Of a DNA stretch of 64,000 nt, positions 1-7,457 are shown piece after piece. The DNA lies in NCBI RefSeq assembly GCF_015694525.1, contig NZ_JADQDM010000004.1, forward strand, positions 186,001-250,000. Direction: 5' to 3'. A program made the translations under genes and the position numbers. This DNA comes from Hymenobacter ruricola. GTDB taxonomy: Bacteria > Bacteroidota > Bacteroidia > Cytophagales > Hymenobacteraceae. Within the stretch, counting starts at the first letter, position 1; every line of letters starts with the position of its first letter. Below the pieces are notes generated by a model. That model saw nothing but the letters and a program-made list of their open reading frames with translations, searched no databases and was not told the DNA's origin.

Positions 1-1
1 C

Positions 2-622
2 ATCGGGGCCCTGGCCCTCATCTTCCTCATCCTCGTCACGCAGTTCAACTCGTTCAGCAAGCCGGTCATCATCCTCTCCGAAGTGCTGTTTTCGATTGCG
101 GGCGTGTTCTGGGGCCTGGCCATCACAGGCCAGAACGTCAGCATCGTGATGACGGGCGTGGGCATCATCGCCCTGGCCGGCATCGTGGTGAAAAACGGCA
201 TTCTACTCGTTGAATTCACCGACATCCTGCGGGCCCAGGGCATGCCGCTGCGCGAGGCCATTGTGCTGGCCGGCCGCACCCGCCTCAACCCCGTGATTCT
301 GACGGCCACCGCCGCCACGCTGGGCCTCATCCCGCTGGCCATCGGCCTGAACATCGACTTCTACGAACTTTTCGCCTCCGGCAACCCGCACTTCTTCATC
401 GGCGGCGAGTCGGTGACGTTCTGGGGCCCCTTGGCCTGGACCATCATTTTCGGTCTGGTGTTCGCCACGGGCATCACCCTGCTGGTGGTGCCGGTGATGT
501 ATTTGCTGAGCGAAACGCTGAAGGGAAAAATTTCCGGAAAAAATCCGGATAACGTTGCAACCATTCAGCAGGAGGTGGACTCTGAAGAGGTACAGGCGGC
601 CCGGCCGCCTGTACTAGCCTAA
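2..622 (+). CDS. RND efflux transporter permease, C-terminal part (5' end outside window)
   Basis: This is the last ~206 residues of an inner-membrane proton-driven RND permease; the frame is open from base 2, so the start lies to the left of the window. Visible features are a run of hydrophobic helices, the segment GIVVKNGILLVEF, and RLNPVILTATAATLG, both typical of the last transmembrane block of AcrB/HAE1-like pumps. Family knowledge: such permeases work with a periplasmic adaptor and an outer-membrane channel, which must lie upstream if they are encoded here. The tail after the last helix is short and polar (ISGKNPDN...). The substrate cannot be told from this fragment. Confidence 0.9.
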   Translation: MGALALIFLILVTQFNSFSKPVIILSEVLFSIAGVFWGLAITGQNVSIVMTGVGIIALAGIVVKNGILLVEFTDILRAQGMPLREAIVLAGRTRLNPVILTATAATLGLIPLAIGLNIDFYELFASGNPHFFIGGESVTFWGPLAWTIIFGLVFATGITLLVVPVMYLLSETLKGKISGKNPDNVATIQQEVDSEEVQAARPPVLA

Positions 623-750
623 CGTTTTCTGCGTTTCAGGTGCCCGTCGGCCGGTTTTTGTTGCAGCACTAACCACTTCATCCCACCCCGACGGGCACCA
701 ACCGCAACTGCGCTGGTCGCCTTCGCCTCACCATTTTTTTCGCAACTATT

Positions 751-1017
751 ATGTACGTATCCACCACTAGCCTCGCCCACACGCCCACCATCGAGCAGCA
801 AGTATTCCGCATCATCAGCAAGCGCAAAGCCATTCGGGCCAGCCGCGTGCGCAAGACCGCGAGCCTCGCCCGCGACCTGCGCTTCGACACCGTCGACGTC
901 GTCGACATCATCTTAGAGCTGGAGCGCAACTTCAGCATCACCATCCCCGACGAAGTGCCGCTCTACACCGTGGGCGACTTCGTGCGCTACGTGCGCGAGC
1001 ACGCCGCTGCCGCTTAG
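751..1017 (+). CDS. acyl carrier protein-like protein with Thr at the phosphopantetheine site
   Basis: An 88-residue protein with the acyl carrier fold signature: helix II region DLRFDTVDVVDIILELE and the following FSITIPDE...YTVGDFVRYV match ACPs well. In ACPs the 4'-phosphopantetheine arm is attached to Ser in D-S-L; here the same place reads D46-T47-V48-D49, so the modified Ser is replaced by Thr. The N-terminal third is unusually basic (KRKAIRASRVRK). It stands alone: no fatty-acid or polyketide genes are adjacent, and a terminator follows. It may be an unmodified, ACP-derived protein or part of a partner complex. Family assignment is firm; function is unknown. Confidence 0.8.
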   Translation: MYVSTTSLAHTPTIEQQVFRIISKRKAIRASRVRKTASLARDLRFDTVDVVDIILELERNFSITIPDEVPLYTVGDFVRYVREHAAAA

Positions 1018-1056
1018 TGGTGACTGAGATATCATTGCTATAGTTGCTATAAATTC

Positions 1057-1091
1057 AAAAGGCCCCGAAACGCAAGTTCCGGGGCCTTTTT
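1057..1091. terminator. bidirectional intrinsic terminator
   Basis: GGCCCCG at 1061-1067 pairs with CGGGGCC at 1080-1086, followed by five T; A-rich sequence precedes it, so it can also serve the convergent DUF1232 gene. Confidence 0.8.
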
Positions 1092-1110
1092 CGTTTGCCT
1101 TGAGGCGAAG

Positions 1111-1896
1111 CTAGCGCACGTTGCCGCCCGCGTCGAGGGCGCTGGCATCGTTGCCATTGCGGCTGCCTTCCCAGGTGCTCACGGTAGGGCCGTTGGTGGC
1201 GCCGGTGGGCTGGGCGTCGTCGCCGGCTTCGTGCACCGGGCGCGGGCTGCTGCTCTCGGGTGAGCCCAGACCGGAATCGGTATTGGATTCGCGCTGCGGG
1301 GAATTAGTAGCGGAATCTGAATGCGTGCCGTGCTGCTTAGCCGACTCGCGCTCGGGCTGCAGGCGGTCAGCATCGGCGCCGGCCGGGGCCGAGCCGGAGC
1401 CCGCCATAGAAGCCGCAGCTTGCTCAGCAGCGGATTTGTGGCTGTTGTCGCCAGCGGCAGCCAGCGCGGGGCGCGTCAGCTCCCACTCGTGGAACTTGTC
1501 CATCTCGTGCTTGAGCGTGGTCGAGAACCAGGCCACCAAGGCCACGTCGTCGAGCAGGCCCAGCACCGGAATGAAATCCGGAATCAAGTCAATGGGGCTC
1601 AGGAAATAAACGAGCACGGCCACGGCTGCCGCCACCGTGCTGGTGGGCACACCCGTGTATTCGCCCGACATGGAGGCTTTAATAAGCCGGAACATGGTTT
1701 GGAGCGTTTCCCAGGCCTCGTGGGCCAGCGTGCCGACTTCGTTTTTCTGGCTGGCTTTTTTGTAAGCGTCCGTCAGCAGCGTTTTCATGCGCGTGGGCTG
1801 CTTGATGTAACCTTCGGCGGTGCTGAGGAATTTCTTGAAAAAGGCCGAACCGGCCACGTCGTTGCCGGTGGGCGGGGTTTGTTGATTTTGAGCCAC
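1111..1896 (-). CDS. DUF1232 (YkvA-like) membrane protein
   Basis: From the GTG at 1896 this encodes 261 residues. The core is the DUF1232 domain at residues ~67-125, with the hallmark SPIDLIPDFIPVLG (100-113) followed by DD, inside a hydrophobic segment. The C-terminal ~110 residues are Ser/Ala/Gly/Asn-rich and probably disordered. The frame stays open upstream to an ATG at 2001, but those 35 residues look non-coding, and the GTG is followed by a typical polar start (VAQNQQTPPTG). The biochemical role of DUF1232 is not known. It stands as a single gene, convergent with the ACP-like gene and closed by the shared terminator at 1057-1091. Confidence 0.75.
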   Translation of the reverse strand: MAQNQQTPPTGNDVAGSAFFKKFLSTAEGYIKQPTRMKTLLTDAYKKASQKNEVGTLAHEAWETLQTMFRLIKASMSGEYTGVPTSTVAAAVAVLVYFLSPIDLIPDFIPVLGLLDDVALVAWFSTTLKHEMDKFHEWELTRPALAAAGDNSHKSAAEQAAASMAGSGSAPAGADADRLQPERESAKQHGTHSDSATNSPQRESNTDSGLGSPESSSPRPVHEAGDDAQPTGATNGPTVSTWEGSRNGNDASALDAGGNVR

Positions 1897-2071
1897 GGTA
1901 TGCGGAGTTAGGAAAGACAAAAGGGAATGAGACAAACGGAGTTTATCTGGGCCTGAATACTGAATTTGCCCATTCAAGGTTATCGAAACCAAGCTCGGCA
2001 CTTAAGCAGAGGCCGCAACCGGCGCGGTGGTTGCATGTATAAATATGAATTTTATAATTATTGCTCAGGCC

Positions 2072-2108
2072 AAAAAAACAGCCCTGTTCCGCGAAAGAAA
2101 CAGGGCTG
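2072..2108 (-). terminator. intrinsic terminator of the anti-sigma/protease gene
   Basis: Stem CAGCCCTGTT (2079-2088) with AACAGGGCTG (2099-2108); read on the minus strand it is followed by seven T (2078-2072), 37 bases after the stop at 2145. Confidence 0.85.
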
Positions 2109-2144
2109 CTTGAAGTTGCCAGGCAAACGCGCTTGGTGGACGCC

Positions 2145-3320
2145 TTAATCTTTCTCGTACACCTTGACCACAAACACATAGTCCTGAAGCTTTTTCAGCT
2201 GCTGTGGGCGGCCGGTGCCGGCCAACTGGCCGTAGCGAGGCAGATGGTAGGGCGCGGTAGCCTTGGCGTTAGCAGCTAAGGAGTCGACCAGCCGCACCAG
2301 GTACGACGACTTAGTAGCGAAGGCGGCACTTTGCGCGTCGTTCTGCCGGCCGCTCACCACGCCAATCAGGTTGCCACGCTCGTCCAGCAGCGGGCCGCCC
2401 GAGTTGCCTGGGTTCACCGGAATGCTAACCTGATAAAAAGCGGTATCTCCCTCAAAACCCGAGCGGGCGCTCAGCGAGCCTTCACCGTACACCACGTCCT
2501 CGCGCGGGTAGCCCAGCGTGAATACCCGTTCGCCCAGGTCCGCCTGACCAGCTTTGATGGCGTAAGGCAGGCGGCCGAAGCCGGTGAATTTCCGGTCCGT
2601 AATGCGCAGGATGGCCAGGTCGTGCTTGGTGTCGGAATACACCGGTTCGGCGTGGAAGCGCTGCTTGTCGCGGCCTTCCACTAGCACCGAGTCCGCTCCC
2701 TGAATCACGTGGTAGCTGGTCACGATGTAGCCTTCCGAGGTAAGCGCAAAGCCCGTCCCGCTGAACTTGCTCACCGGCACCAAGGGTGTCACGCTGCCGT
2801 CGATGCGCTGAATGGTGTTATTCAGCACCTTCTGGTTTTGTTTGAGGTTGTTTATCTCGCGGCGCAAGGCCTGGTAGCCCGCCGGAATGGGCAAGTGGTT
2901 GGTGCGCCAAATGTCTAGGCCCAGCAGCGTGGCAAATACCGCCATCACGGCCACCGAGGCGGCCACGCCCACGGTGGCGCGGTGCCCGCTCCAGAACTCG
3001 CGCAGCTTGCGCTCGGTGCGCGAAATGCGCAGCATCGGGTTCACGGTGTGGGTGAGCTTGGCGGGTTGCTCAGCGGCGGGCGCAACTTCGGGGGATTCGG
3101 CGGCCAGCATGGCACCGTGAATGCCGCGCAACTGCTCGCGCGTCTGCTGGCGCTGGCGGTAGGCGCGCAAGGTGCCGGTCAGTTCCGTAAAGTCGGCGTA
3201 GCGCAGGGCAAAGTCCGGGTCGGCCGCCATGCGCGCTTCGAGGTTGGCGCGGGCGGGCCCGGCCAATTCGCCGTCGGCGTAGGCTTCAAATAAGGCGTAA
3301 TAGTCTGCTTCAGTCATCAT
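2145..3320 (-). CDS. anti-sigma-like domain fused to membrane helix and trypsin-like serine protease
   Basis: A 391-residue protein in three parts. Residues 1-70 are acidic and helical (YYALFEAYADGELAGPARANL) and resemble the N-terminal region of Bacteroidota anti-sigma factors, but have no zinc-binding His/Cys set. A single membrane helix lies at ~114-136, followed by a short coiled coil (~150-175). The rest is an HtrA-like trypsin domain with catalytic His204 (SYHVI), Asp234 (HDLAI) and Ser307 (PGNSGG); no PDZ domain is seen. It lies 78 bases downstream of the ECF sigma gene on the same strand. Inferred topology: the N-terminus binds sigma in the cytoplasm and the protease faces the periplasm. 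The protease assignment is firm; the anti-sigma role is inference from domain and neighbour. ATG codons at 3320 and 3317 are both possible starts. Confidence 0.85.
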   Translation of the reverse strand: MMTEADYYALFEAYADGELAGPARANLEARMAADPDFALRYADFTELTGTLRAYRQRQQTREQLRGIHGAMLAAESPEVAPAAEQPAKLTHTVNPMLRISRTERKLREFWSGHRATVGVAASVAVMAVFATLLGLDIWRTNHLPIPAGYQALRREINNLKQNQKVLNNTIQRIDGSVTPLVPVSKFSGTGFALTSEGYIVTSYHVIQGADSVLVEGRDKQRFHAEPVYSDTKHDLAILRITDRKFTGFGRLPYAIKAGQADLGERVFTLGYPREDVVYGEGSLSARSGFEGDTAFYQVSIPVNPGNSGGPLLDERGNLIGVVSGRQNDAQSAAFATKSSYLVRLVDSLAANAKATAPYHLPRYGQLAGTGRPQQLKKLQDYVFVVKVYEKD

Positions 3321-3398
3321 GGGTAAGCCCGCCGGTGGGAACGGCGGCGGTAAGCGAATTGAGGGTTCTGCGAACGGTTTGCCCGCAGCTAGCGGTAG

Positions 3399-4007
3399 TT
3401 AAATAGGCGCTTCTTTATAGTTGGCAAAGAATAGTTTTTTCAAGCGCACCAGGCACTTATACTTTTGATTTTTAGCATTATCGGCGTTGGTGTAGCCGAA
3501 TTCAGTTGTCAAATCCTGCATCGATTTATCGAGCAGGTAGAAGCCTTCCAACAGCGAACGACAGGGCTCCCCCAGGTGGTTCAGGGCCTCGCTCATGGTG
3601 TTGAAGCGGCGGTCCTGTTCCTCAGCGGCCAGCACATCTTCCTCGGCCCCCGTGTTGAGGTAGGGGCCGTGCTCCTCGTCGTCGAGCAGGCGCACGCCGA
3701 AGCGGCTTTTGCTCGTCAGGCGCTTCAGCCACAGGCGGCGGCACACGGCGTAGAGGTAGGTTTTAATCTGGCAGCTCAGCTCCAAGGAGCCGTCGCGGAC
3801 CTTCTCATAAAACACCATCACGCCTTCCTGGTACACGTCCTGGGCGTCGTCTTCGGAGCCGCTGTTTTGCAGCACGAAGTGCGACACCATGGGCCAGTGC
3901 AGCCGGTAGAGGTGGGCCAGCGCCCGCTCATCGCCGGAGCGAATGGCGGCAATCAGCGCATCGTCGGTAGGAGTCAAAGAAGAGGAAGTTGGAGTGCCCC
4001 TGCTCAT
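3399..4007 (-). CDS. ECF-type RNA polymerase sigma factor
   Basis: A 202-residue sigma-70 family protein of the extracytoplasmic function type. Region 2 is seen at ~residues 25-95 (ALAHLYRLHWPMVSHFVLQN, then DDAQDVYQEGVMVFYEKV and IKTYLYAVCRRLWLKRL) and region 4 at ~140-195 (LGEPCRSLLEGFYLLDKSMQ, then a helix-turn-helix with NADNAKNQKYKCLVRLKKLF). It directs RNA polymerase to a stress or envelope regulon. The next gene on the same strand is the anti-sigma/protease fusion, so the pair probably forms a sensor-output unit. A nested inverted repeat lies just upstream (4042-4079), between this gene and the divergent lipoprotein gene, and may hold its promoter. Confidence 0.92.
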   Translation of the reverse strand: MSRGTPTSSSLTPTDDALIAAIRSGDERALAHLYRLHWPMVSHFVLQNSGSEDDAQDVYQEGVMVFYEKVRDGSLELSCQIKTYLYAVCRRLWLKRLTSKSRFGVRLLDDEEHGPYLNTGAEEDVLAAEEQDRRFNTMSEALNHLGEPCRSLLEGFYLLDKSMQDLTTEFGYTNADNAKNQKYKCLVRLKKLFFANYKEAPI

Positions 4008-4041
4008 TCACTTTGATTGTTAATACGGCCGCGGGCAGCAA

Positions 4042-4079
4042 GTAACCCGACGAAAAAATATTTTTCTGGCCCGGGTTAC
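4042..4079. promoter_or_regulatory. nested inverted repeat in the divergent promoter region of the ECF sigma gene
   Basis: GTAACCCG (4042-4049) pairs with CGGGTTAC (4072-4079), enclosing a second palindrome, GAAAAAATATTTTTC. It is the only AT-rich island in the gap between the divergent sigma and lipoprotein genes. GTAACC resembles ECF -35 elements, but no matching -10 at normal spacing is seen, so its role is uncertain. Confidence 0.45.
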
Positions 4080-4142
4080 CTTTTCAGGAAGGCGGGATAA
4101 AGGGCGTTTTTAAGTTAACCCACTTTCAAAATTACCCCCAAA

Positions 4143-4433
4143 ATGAACAACCTGTTTAAAGTTGCTGCCCTGGGCCTGGCCCTCACCGCTGGTCTGACCT
4201 CTTGCGAGTCGAAGTCGACCGAGTCGACCACCGTTGAGACTCCTGCCGCTGGCACCGAGACTTCGACCACTACCACCACTGACACCACCGCCATGGCTCC
4301 CGCTGCTGACGCTACGGCTCCTGCTGCTGGCACCACCACCGACGCTGCTGCTCCCGCTGCTGGCGCCACGACCGAAGGTGCTACCACCGCTGGTTCGACC
4401 ACCACGACCACGACCACCGAAGCTCCTAAGTAG
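4143..4433 (+). CDS. small Thr/Ala-rich lipoprotein
   Basis: A 96-residue exported protein with a lipobox (LTAGLTSC, Cys at ~21), so the mature protein should be lipid-anchored in the envelope. The rest is low complexity: Thr, Ala, Pro, Ser and Gly, with runs such as TSTTTTTDTT and repeated PAAG/TPAA units, and no folded domain. Its sequence at the DNA level is dominated by ACC/GCT codons. It is divergent from the ECF sigma gene across a 135-base gap and is followed by a terminator. It could be a regulated envelope lipoprotein of that sigma system, but only position suggests this. No family with known function was recognised. Confidence 0.8.
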   Translation: MNNLFKVAALGLALTAGLTSCESKSTESTTVETPAAGTETSTTTTTDTTAMAPAADATAPAAGTTTDAAAPAAGATTEGATTAGSTTTTTTTEAPK

Positions 4434-4479
4434 TTGACTGCCGGCGCTGGCCGGCTCACCACTTACGCTCGCGTAGTTG

Positions 4480-4518
4480 AAAAGCCCGGATTTCCCATTG
4501 GGAGGTCCGGGCTTTTTT
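4480..4518. terminator. intrinsic terminator, likely bidirectional
   Basis: AAAGCCCGGA (4481-4490) pairs with TCCGGGCTTT (4506-4515), followed by more T. It lies between the lipoprotein gene and the convergent mcrC-like gene. Confidence 0.85.
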
Positions 4519-4541
4519 GCGTTTGGCGCTGCTGCTACTGT

Positions 4542-5576
4542 TCAGGCAATCAAGCTCAACAAGTCGCGGGCAATGCCGGCCCAGGGCTGGTGCAGGTTGA
4601 GGGTGACCACGCGCACCGGGTGCCCGCCCAGAGTGTAGCGCACGTCCACGGCCTGGGTGGCGGCGGGGTAGAGCAGGATGCCCTCCAAGGCCTGGCCCGG
4701 CGCAGGCTGCTGGTTTTGCAGGTAGGCGTAGAGCTGGTAGAGGTGCGGGGAAATGAGGCGCTGCCGGTCGTAGCGCGGGCGCAGGGCCGCGGTGTAGTAC
4801 TTGGTATCGAGGATGATTTTACGCTCGGGCGCTTCGAGGGTGGTGTCCGTGAGCATGGTGGGCAGCAGGGCCAGGTCGTCGGGCTGCTGGGCTTCGGCCT
4901 GCCAGGCAATGGTTTCGGCATACACGCGGTAGCGGCGCTGCTCGCGGCGGAAGAAGTTGCGGGTAAATTGCTCAAACAAGCGGGCCATCAGCGCCTCATC
5001 GCGGCGGAAATCGGCGAAGCGGCTGCGGCCGCCGGCCGTGGGCTCGGGCAGCGCCGTGAGCCAGACCAGTTCGCACACGTGCAGCAGGAACGCCAGTTGG
5101 CCGTCGGGCCGCTGGCGGCGCAGCTCCCGAAAGGTAGCAGCCGTGGGCCGGGGCACTGCCACCGCCCCACCGGGCAGGCGCTGCCGCAAGTGGCTCAACT
5201 CGCGGCGCAAGGCCAGGGGCAGGTCCGACGCGGTGGCTAACTGGTCCAGCGTTTGGGCCAGCAGGCGCAGCAGAGGCGAGGCGGCGCCCAATTCATCGAA
5301 CGTGCAGATGGCCCGGCCCCGCGCCAGCAGGCCCCGGCCCAGGCTGGGCGCCAGCTCGACGCGGCCGCGCAGGCTGGTGAGCTCGGCTTCCTGGTTTTCA
5401 AAGGTGCGCGGCAGGCCTTGTTTCAGCAGGCGCCGGGTGCCGTGCAGCAGCACCTGCGCCAGCAGCCCCCACGGCCGATGAAACGGCGCGGCTTCGCTGG
5501 CTTGCAGCACGGCGGGCTCGGGCAGCCGGTTCCAGGCGTAGCACAGGAAGTAGTAGAGGGTGGGAAGCGGAATCAC
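4542..5576 (-). CDS. mcrC: McrC-like subunit (nuclease) of a McrBC type IV restriction system
   Basis: A 344-residue protein matching McrC in length and layout. The C-terminal PD-(D/E)xK nuclease centre is visible: Asp244 in LPTMLTDTTL, then Asp257 and Lys259 in IILDTKYY; these agree, from memory, with the catalytic residues reported for E. coli McrC. The N-terminal part (FENQEAELTSLRGRVEL) is the usual McrC region that contacts the McrB ring. Family knowledge: McrC binds the GTP-driven McrB hexamer and cuts DNA carrying modified cytosine. It is the last gene of a three-gene minus-strand set (McrB, small membrane protein, McrC), 74 bases after the small gene, and ends just before a terminator. 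Confidence 0.9.
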   Translation of the reverse strand: MIPLPTLYYFLCYAWNRLPEPAVLQASEAAPFHRPWGLLAQVLLHGTRRLLKQGLPRTFENQEAELTSLRGRVELAPSLGRGLLARGRAICTFDELGAASPLLRLLAQTLDQLATASDLPLALRRELSHLRQRLPGGAVAVPRPTAATFRELRRQRPDGQLAFLLHVCELVWLTALPEPTAGGRSRFADFRRDEALMARLFEQFTRNFFRREQRRYRVYAETIAWQAEAQQPDDLALLPTMLTDTTLEAPERKIILDTKYYTAALRPRYDRQRLISPHLYQLYAYLQNQQPAPGQALEGILLYPAATQAVDVRYTLGGHPVRVVTLNLHQPWAGIARDLLSLIA

Positions 5577-5650
5577 GGGCGCAACGCGGTTTTATCTGTC
5601 AGGCAATGCTTTTGTGACGGCCAAACGAGCCATTTGTGCACACGTCTTTT

Positions 5651-5917
5651 TTAAGACGTCAGCCCCCAGAGCAGAACAAAGGGCAAAACGAGAAACAGCA
5701 CGAATTGCGTTTCAGTAGCGTATGAACCCGGTTTTTGAGGCTTGAACCACTGATATAAGACCCAGGCATACCCATCGTAAACGCCGAGTAAGCATAGGGT
5801 GACCAAGGTAAAAAGTCCGACTGCGTCACTGCTTTCGTCGAGCAGGCCGACCTCTACCAGCCATGCACCAACCGCCAGATTAAGCAGCAAAATGCATCCT
5901 TGGCGAAAGTTGTGCAT
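5651..5917 (-). CDS. small membrane protein between McrB and McrC
   Basis: An 88-residue protein with three hydrophobic segments (about 7-26, 33-55 and 68-86) and little else; the loop WFKPQKPGSYATET separates the last two. It lies 34 bases after the McrB stop and 74 bases before the McrC start, on the same strand, so it is likely cotranscribed with them. No known family was recognised. Canonical McrBC operons have no gene in this place, so it is either an accessory of this restriction module (for example membrane anchoring or an effector) or an unrelated insertion. Its base composition is less GC-rich than that of its neighbours, which favours separate acquisition. Confidence 0.65.
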   Translation of the reverse strand: MHNFRQGCILLLNLAVGAWLVEVGLLDESSDAVGLFTLVTLCLLGVYDGYAWVLYQWFKPQKPGSYATETQFVLFLVLPFVLLWGLTS

Positions 5918-5951
5918 GGAAGTGCTGCTTCTTAATCGAGCGTATGTTTTT

Positions 5952-7268
5952 TTACGCCAACAACTTGCGCAACTGAGCGGCGGCCGTGGCCGGCTGCTCG
6001 CGCCAATAGTCGGCCAGCAGCGGGCCTATTTCCTGCTCCAGCACCAGCCGGAGCCAAGCCTCGGCTTGCTCCGGCTGCGTCGGCGGCTGGCAAAAATAGC
6101 TGTGGCCAATTTCAAAGTCGGGCCCCAGCTCGGGGTCGTCGGCAATGGTTTGGTTCAACGCCAGCATGCGGGTGCACAAACGCTCGATGAGGGGCACGGG
6201 CACGCCTTTGGCAGCCAGGTAGCCTTGCAACGGCGCACCAAACTGCGGCTCCAACTGCACAAAGGCAAAGCGCCGACGCAGGGCATAATCCAGCGGGCTG
6301 AGCGAACGGTCAGCCAGATTTAGCGTGCCGATGACGTAGAGGTTATCGGGCACGAAGAAGCGCGGCAGGTCGGGCGGCGCGTAGGGCAGCCGCAGGGCGT
6401 GGGCCGGGCCGCGCTTATCGGCTTCGAGCAACAGCAGCAGCTCGCCGAAAATGCGCGGCACGTTGCCGCGGTTCACCTCGTCAATGAGCAAAAAATACGC
6501 CCGCCCGGGGTCGGCGGCGGCGCGCTGGCAGAGCAGGGGCAGCACGCCGGGCACGAGGTGAAAGCGGCCGTCGGCATCGGGCCGGAAGCCCAGCATGAAA
6601 TCCTCGTAGCCGTAGCTGGGATGAAACTGCACCAATTCCAGGCGGCGCTCGTCCTGCGCGCCGAGCAGCAGCCAGGCCAGCCGCCGCGCCAGAAACGTTT
6701 TGCCGGTGCCGGGCGGGCCTTGCAGCAGCAGGTTACGCCGGCGCATAAGGCCCGCTACAGCCGCATCCAGCGCGGCTTCATCCATGAATAGCTCGGCCAA
6801 CGCATCGGCGCGGGTGTAGGCGGGCGGTGCGTAAGGCGCGGCCGGCTCGGCGGCGAGCGTGGAAGGGGCCGCGTGAGAAAGAAAAGTTTCCGGCCCATCC
6901 TTGGGCAGGCCGGTGTACAAATCTTCGGCTTGCTGCCGGGCCGTTTCCTCGCCGTCGGGGCCGGAGCCGGACGTGAGCACCGGCCGCTTCGTGCTGATGG
7001 TGAAGTCCAGGCTTTCCAGCAAGGCGTTGGTGGGGGCGCCGGCGGCGCGGGGCCATTGGGCGGCGGGATTGCCGGTGGCCAGGCGATAGGCCAGTTCGGC
7101 CACGGCGCGGGGCGGGTAGCGCCGGCCCCGGTACACCAGCTCGTACACGGTGCCGGGCGGCAGGGGCCGGCCCTCGCGCGCCACCTGGCGCAGGGCGCGC
7201 AGCACCTGCTCGCGGGTGAGCAGCGAGGGCGCGTGGGCGGCAGCAGATTCGGGCGAAGCGGCGGGCAT
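5952..7268 (-). CDS. mcrB: McrB-like GTPase subunit with a non-canonical N-terminal recognition domain
   Basis: 438 residues from the ATG at 7268. The C-terminal AAA+ domain has Walker A GPPGTGKT (184-191), Walker B YFLLIDEVNRGN (~258-269) and NLADRS (317-322) where McrB proteins have N-T-A-D-R-S, the GTP-selecting signature. HPSYGYEDFMLGFRP (216-230) is also typical. The N-terminus differs from E. coli McrB: residues ~18-90 (VYELVYRGRRYPPRAVAELA ... PTNALLESLDF) resemble the head domain of ScoMcrA-type modification-dependent nucleases, so target recognition may differ. A linker rich in Ala/Pro joins the two. The ATG at 7268 is preferred over the TTG at 7277 because a TACATTGC promoter element overlaps the latter. 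Confidence 0.9.
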   Translation of the reverse strand: MPAASPESAAAHAPSLLTREQVLRALRQVAREGRPLPPGTVYELVYRGRRYPPRAVAELAYRLATGNPAAQWPRAAGAPTNALLESLDFTISTKRPVLTSGSGPDGEETARQQAEDLYTGLPKDGPETFLSHAAPSTLAAEPAAPYAPPAYTRADALAELFMDEAALDAAVAGLMRRRNLLLQGPPGTGKTFLARRLAWLLLGAQDERRLELVQFHPSYGYEDFMLGFRPDADGRFHLVPGVLPLLCQRAAADPGRAYFLLIDEVNRGNVPRIFGELLLLLEADKRGPAHALRLPYAPPDLPRFFVPDNLYVIGTLNLADRSLSPLDYALRRRFAFVQLEPQFGAPLQGYLAAKGVPVPLIERLCTRMLALNQTIADDPELGPDFEIGHSYFCQPPTQPEQAEAWLRLVLEQEIGPLLADYWREQPATAAAQLRKLLA

Positions 7269-7273
7269 GGTGG

Positions 7274-7281
7274 GCAATGTA
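7274..7281 (-). promoter_or_regulatory. probable -7 element of the mcrB operon
   Basis: TACATTGC on the minus strand fits the Bacteroidota TAnnTTTG element loosely and lies 5 bases before the ATG at 7268. The mRNA would have almost no leader. Confidence 0.4.
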
Positions 7282-7320
7282 GGACCGGAACAACAAACGG
7301 CGGGGAACGGCCTTTAATAA

Positions 7321-7417
7321 AGAACGTCATGCAGAGCGGAGCGAAGCATCTCTACCGCAAGAGTAATCAGATTACTGCTGCGGTAGAGATGCTTCGCTCC
7401 GCTCTGCATGACGTTCT
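7321..7417. repeat. palindromic repeat, class A, copy 1 (37-bp perfect arms)
   Basis: Arms 7321-7357 and 7381-7417 are exact reverse complements, beginning AGAACGTCATGCAGAGCGGA. The short centre contains a second hairpin (GTAATCAGATTAC). It is the same family as 15628-15736 and 55233-55339. It lies upstream of mcrB and downstream of the lipoprotein gene 7458-8303. Confidence 0.95.
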
Positions 7418-7457
7418 AAAAACGTTTTAACAGACCTGCGGGACCGGCTACGCAGTA

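Noticed and set aside
7417..7430. AAACGTTT core next to the class A palindrome, similar to the maltodextrin operators
   Set aside because: Its flanks (TAAAA/TAACA) lack the GC half-sites of the three glucan sites and it is not at a promoter of a sugar gene.
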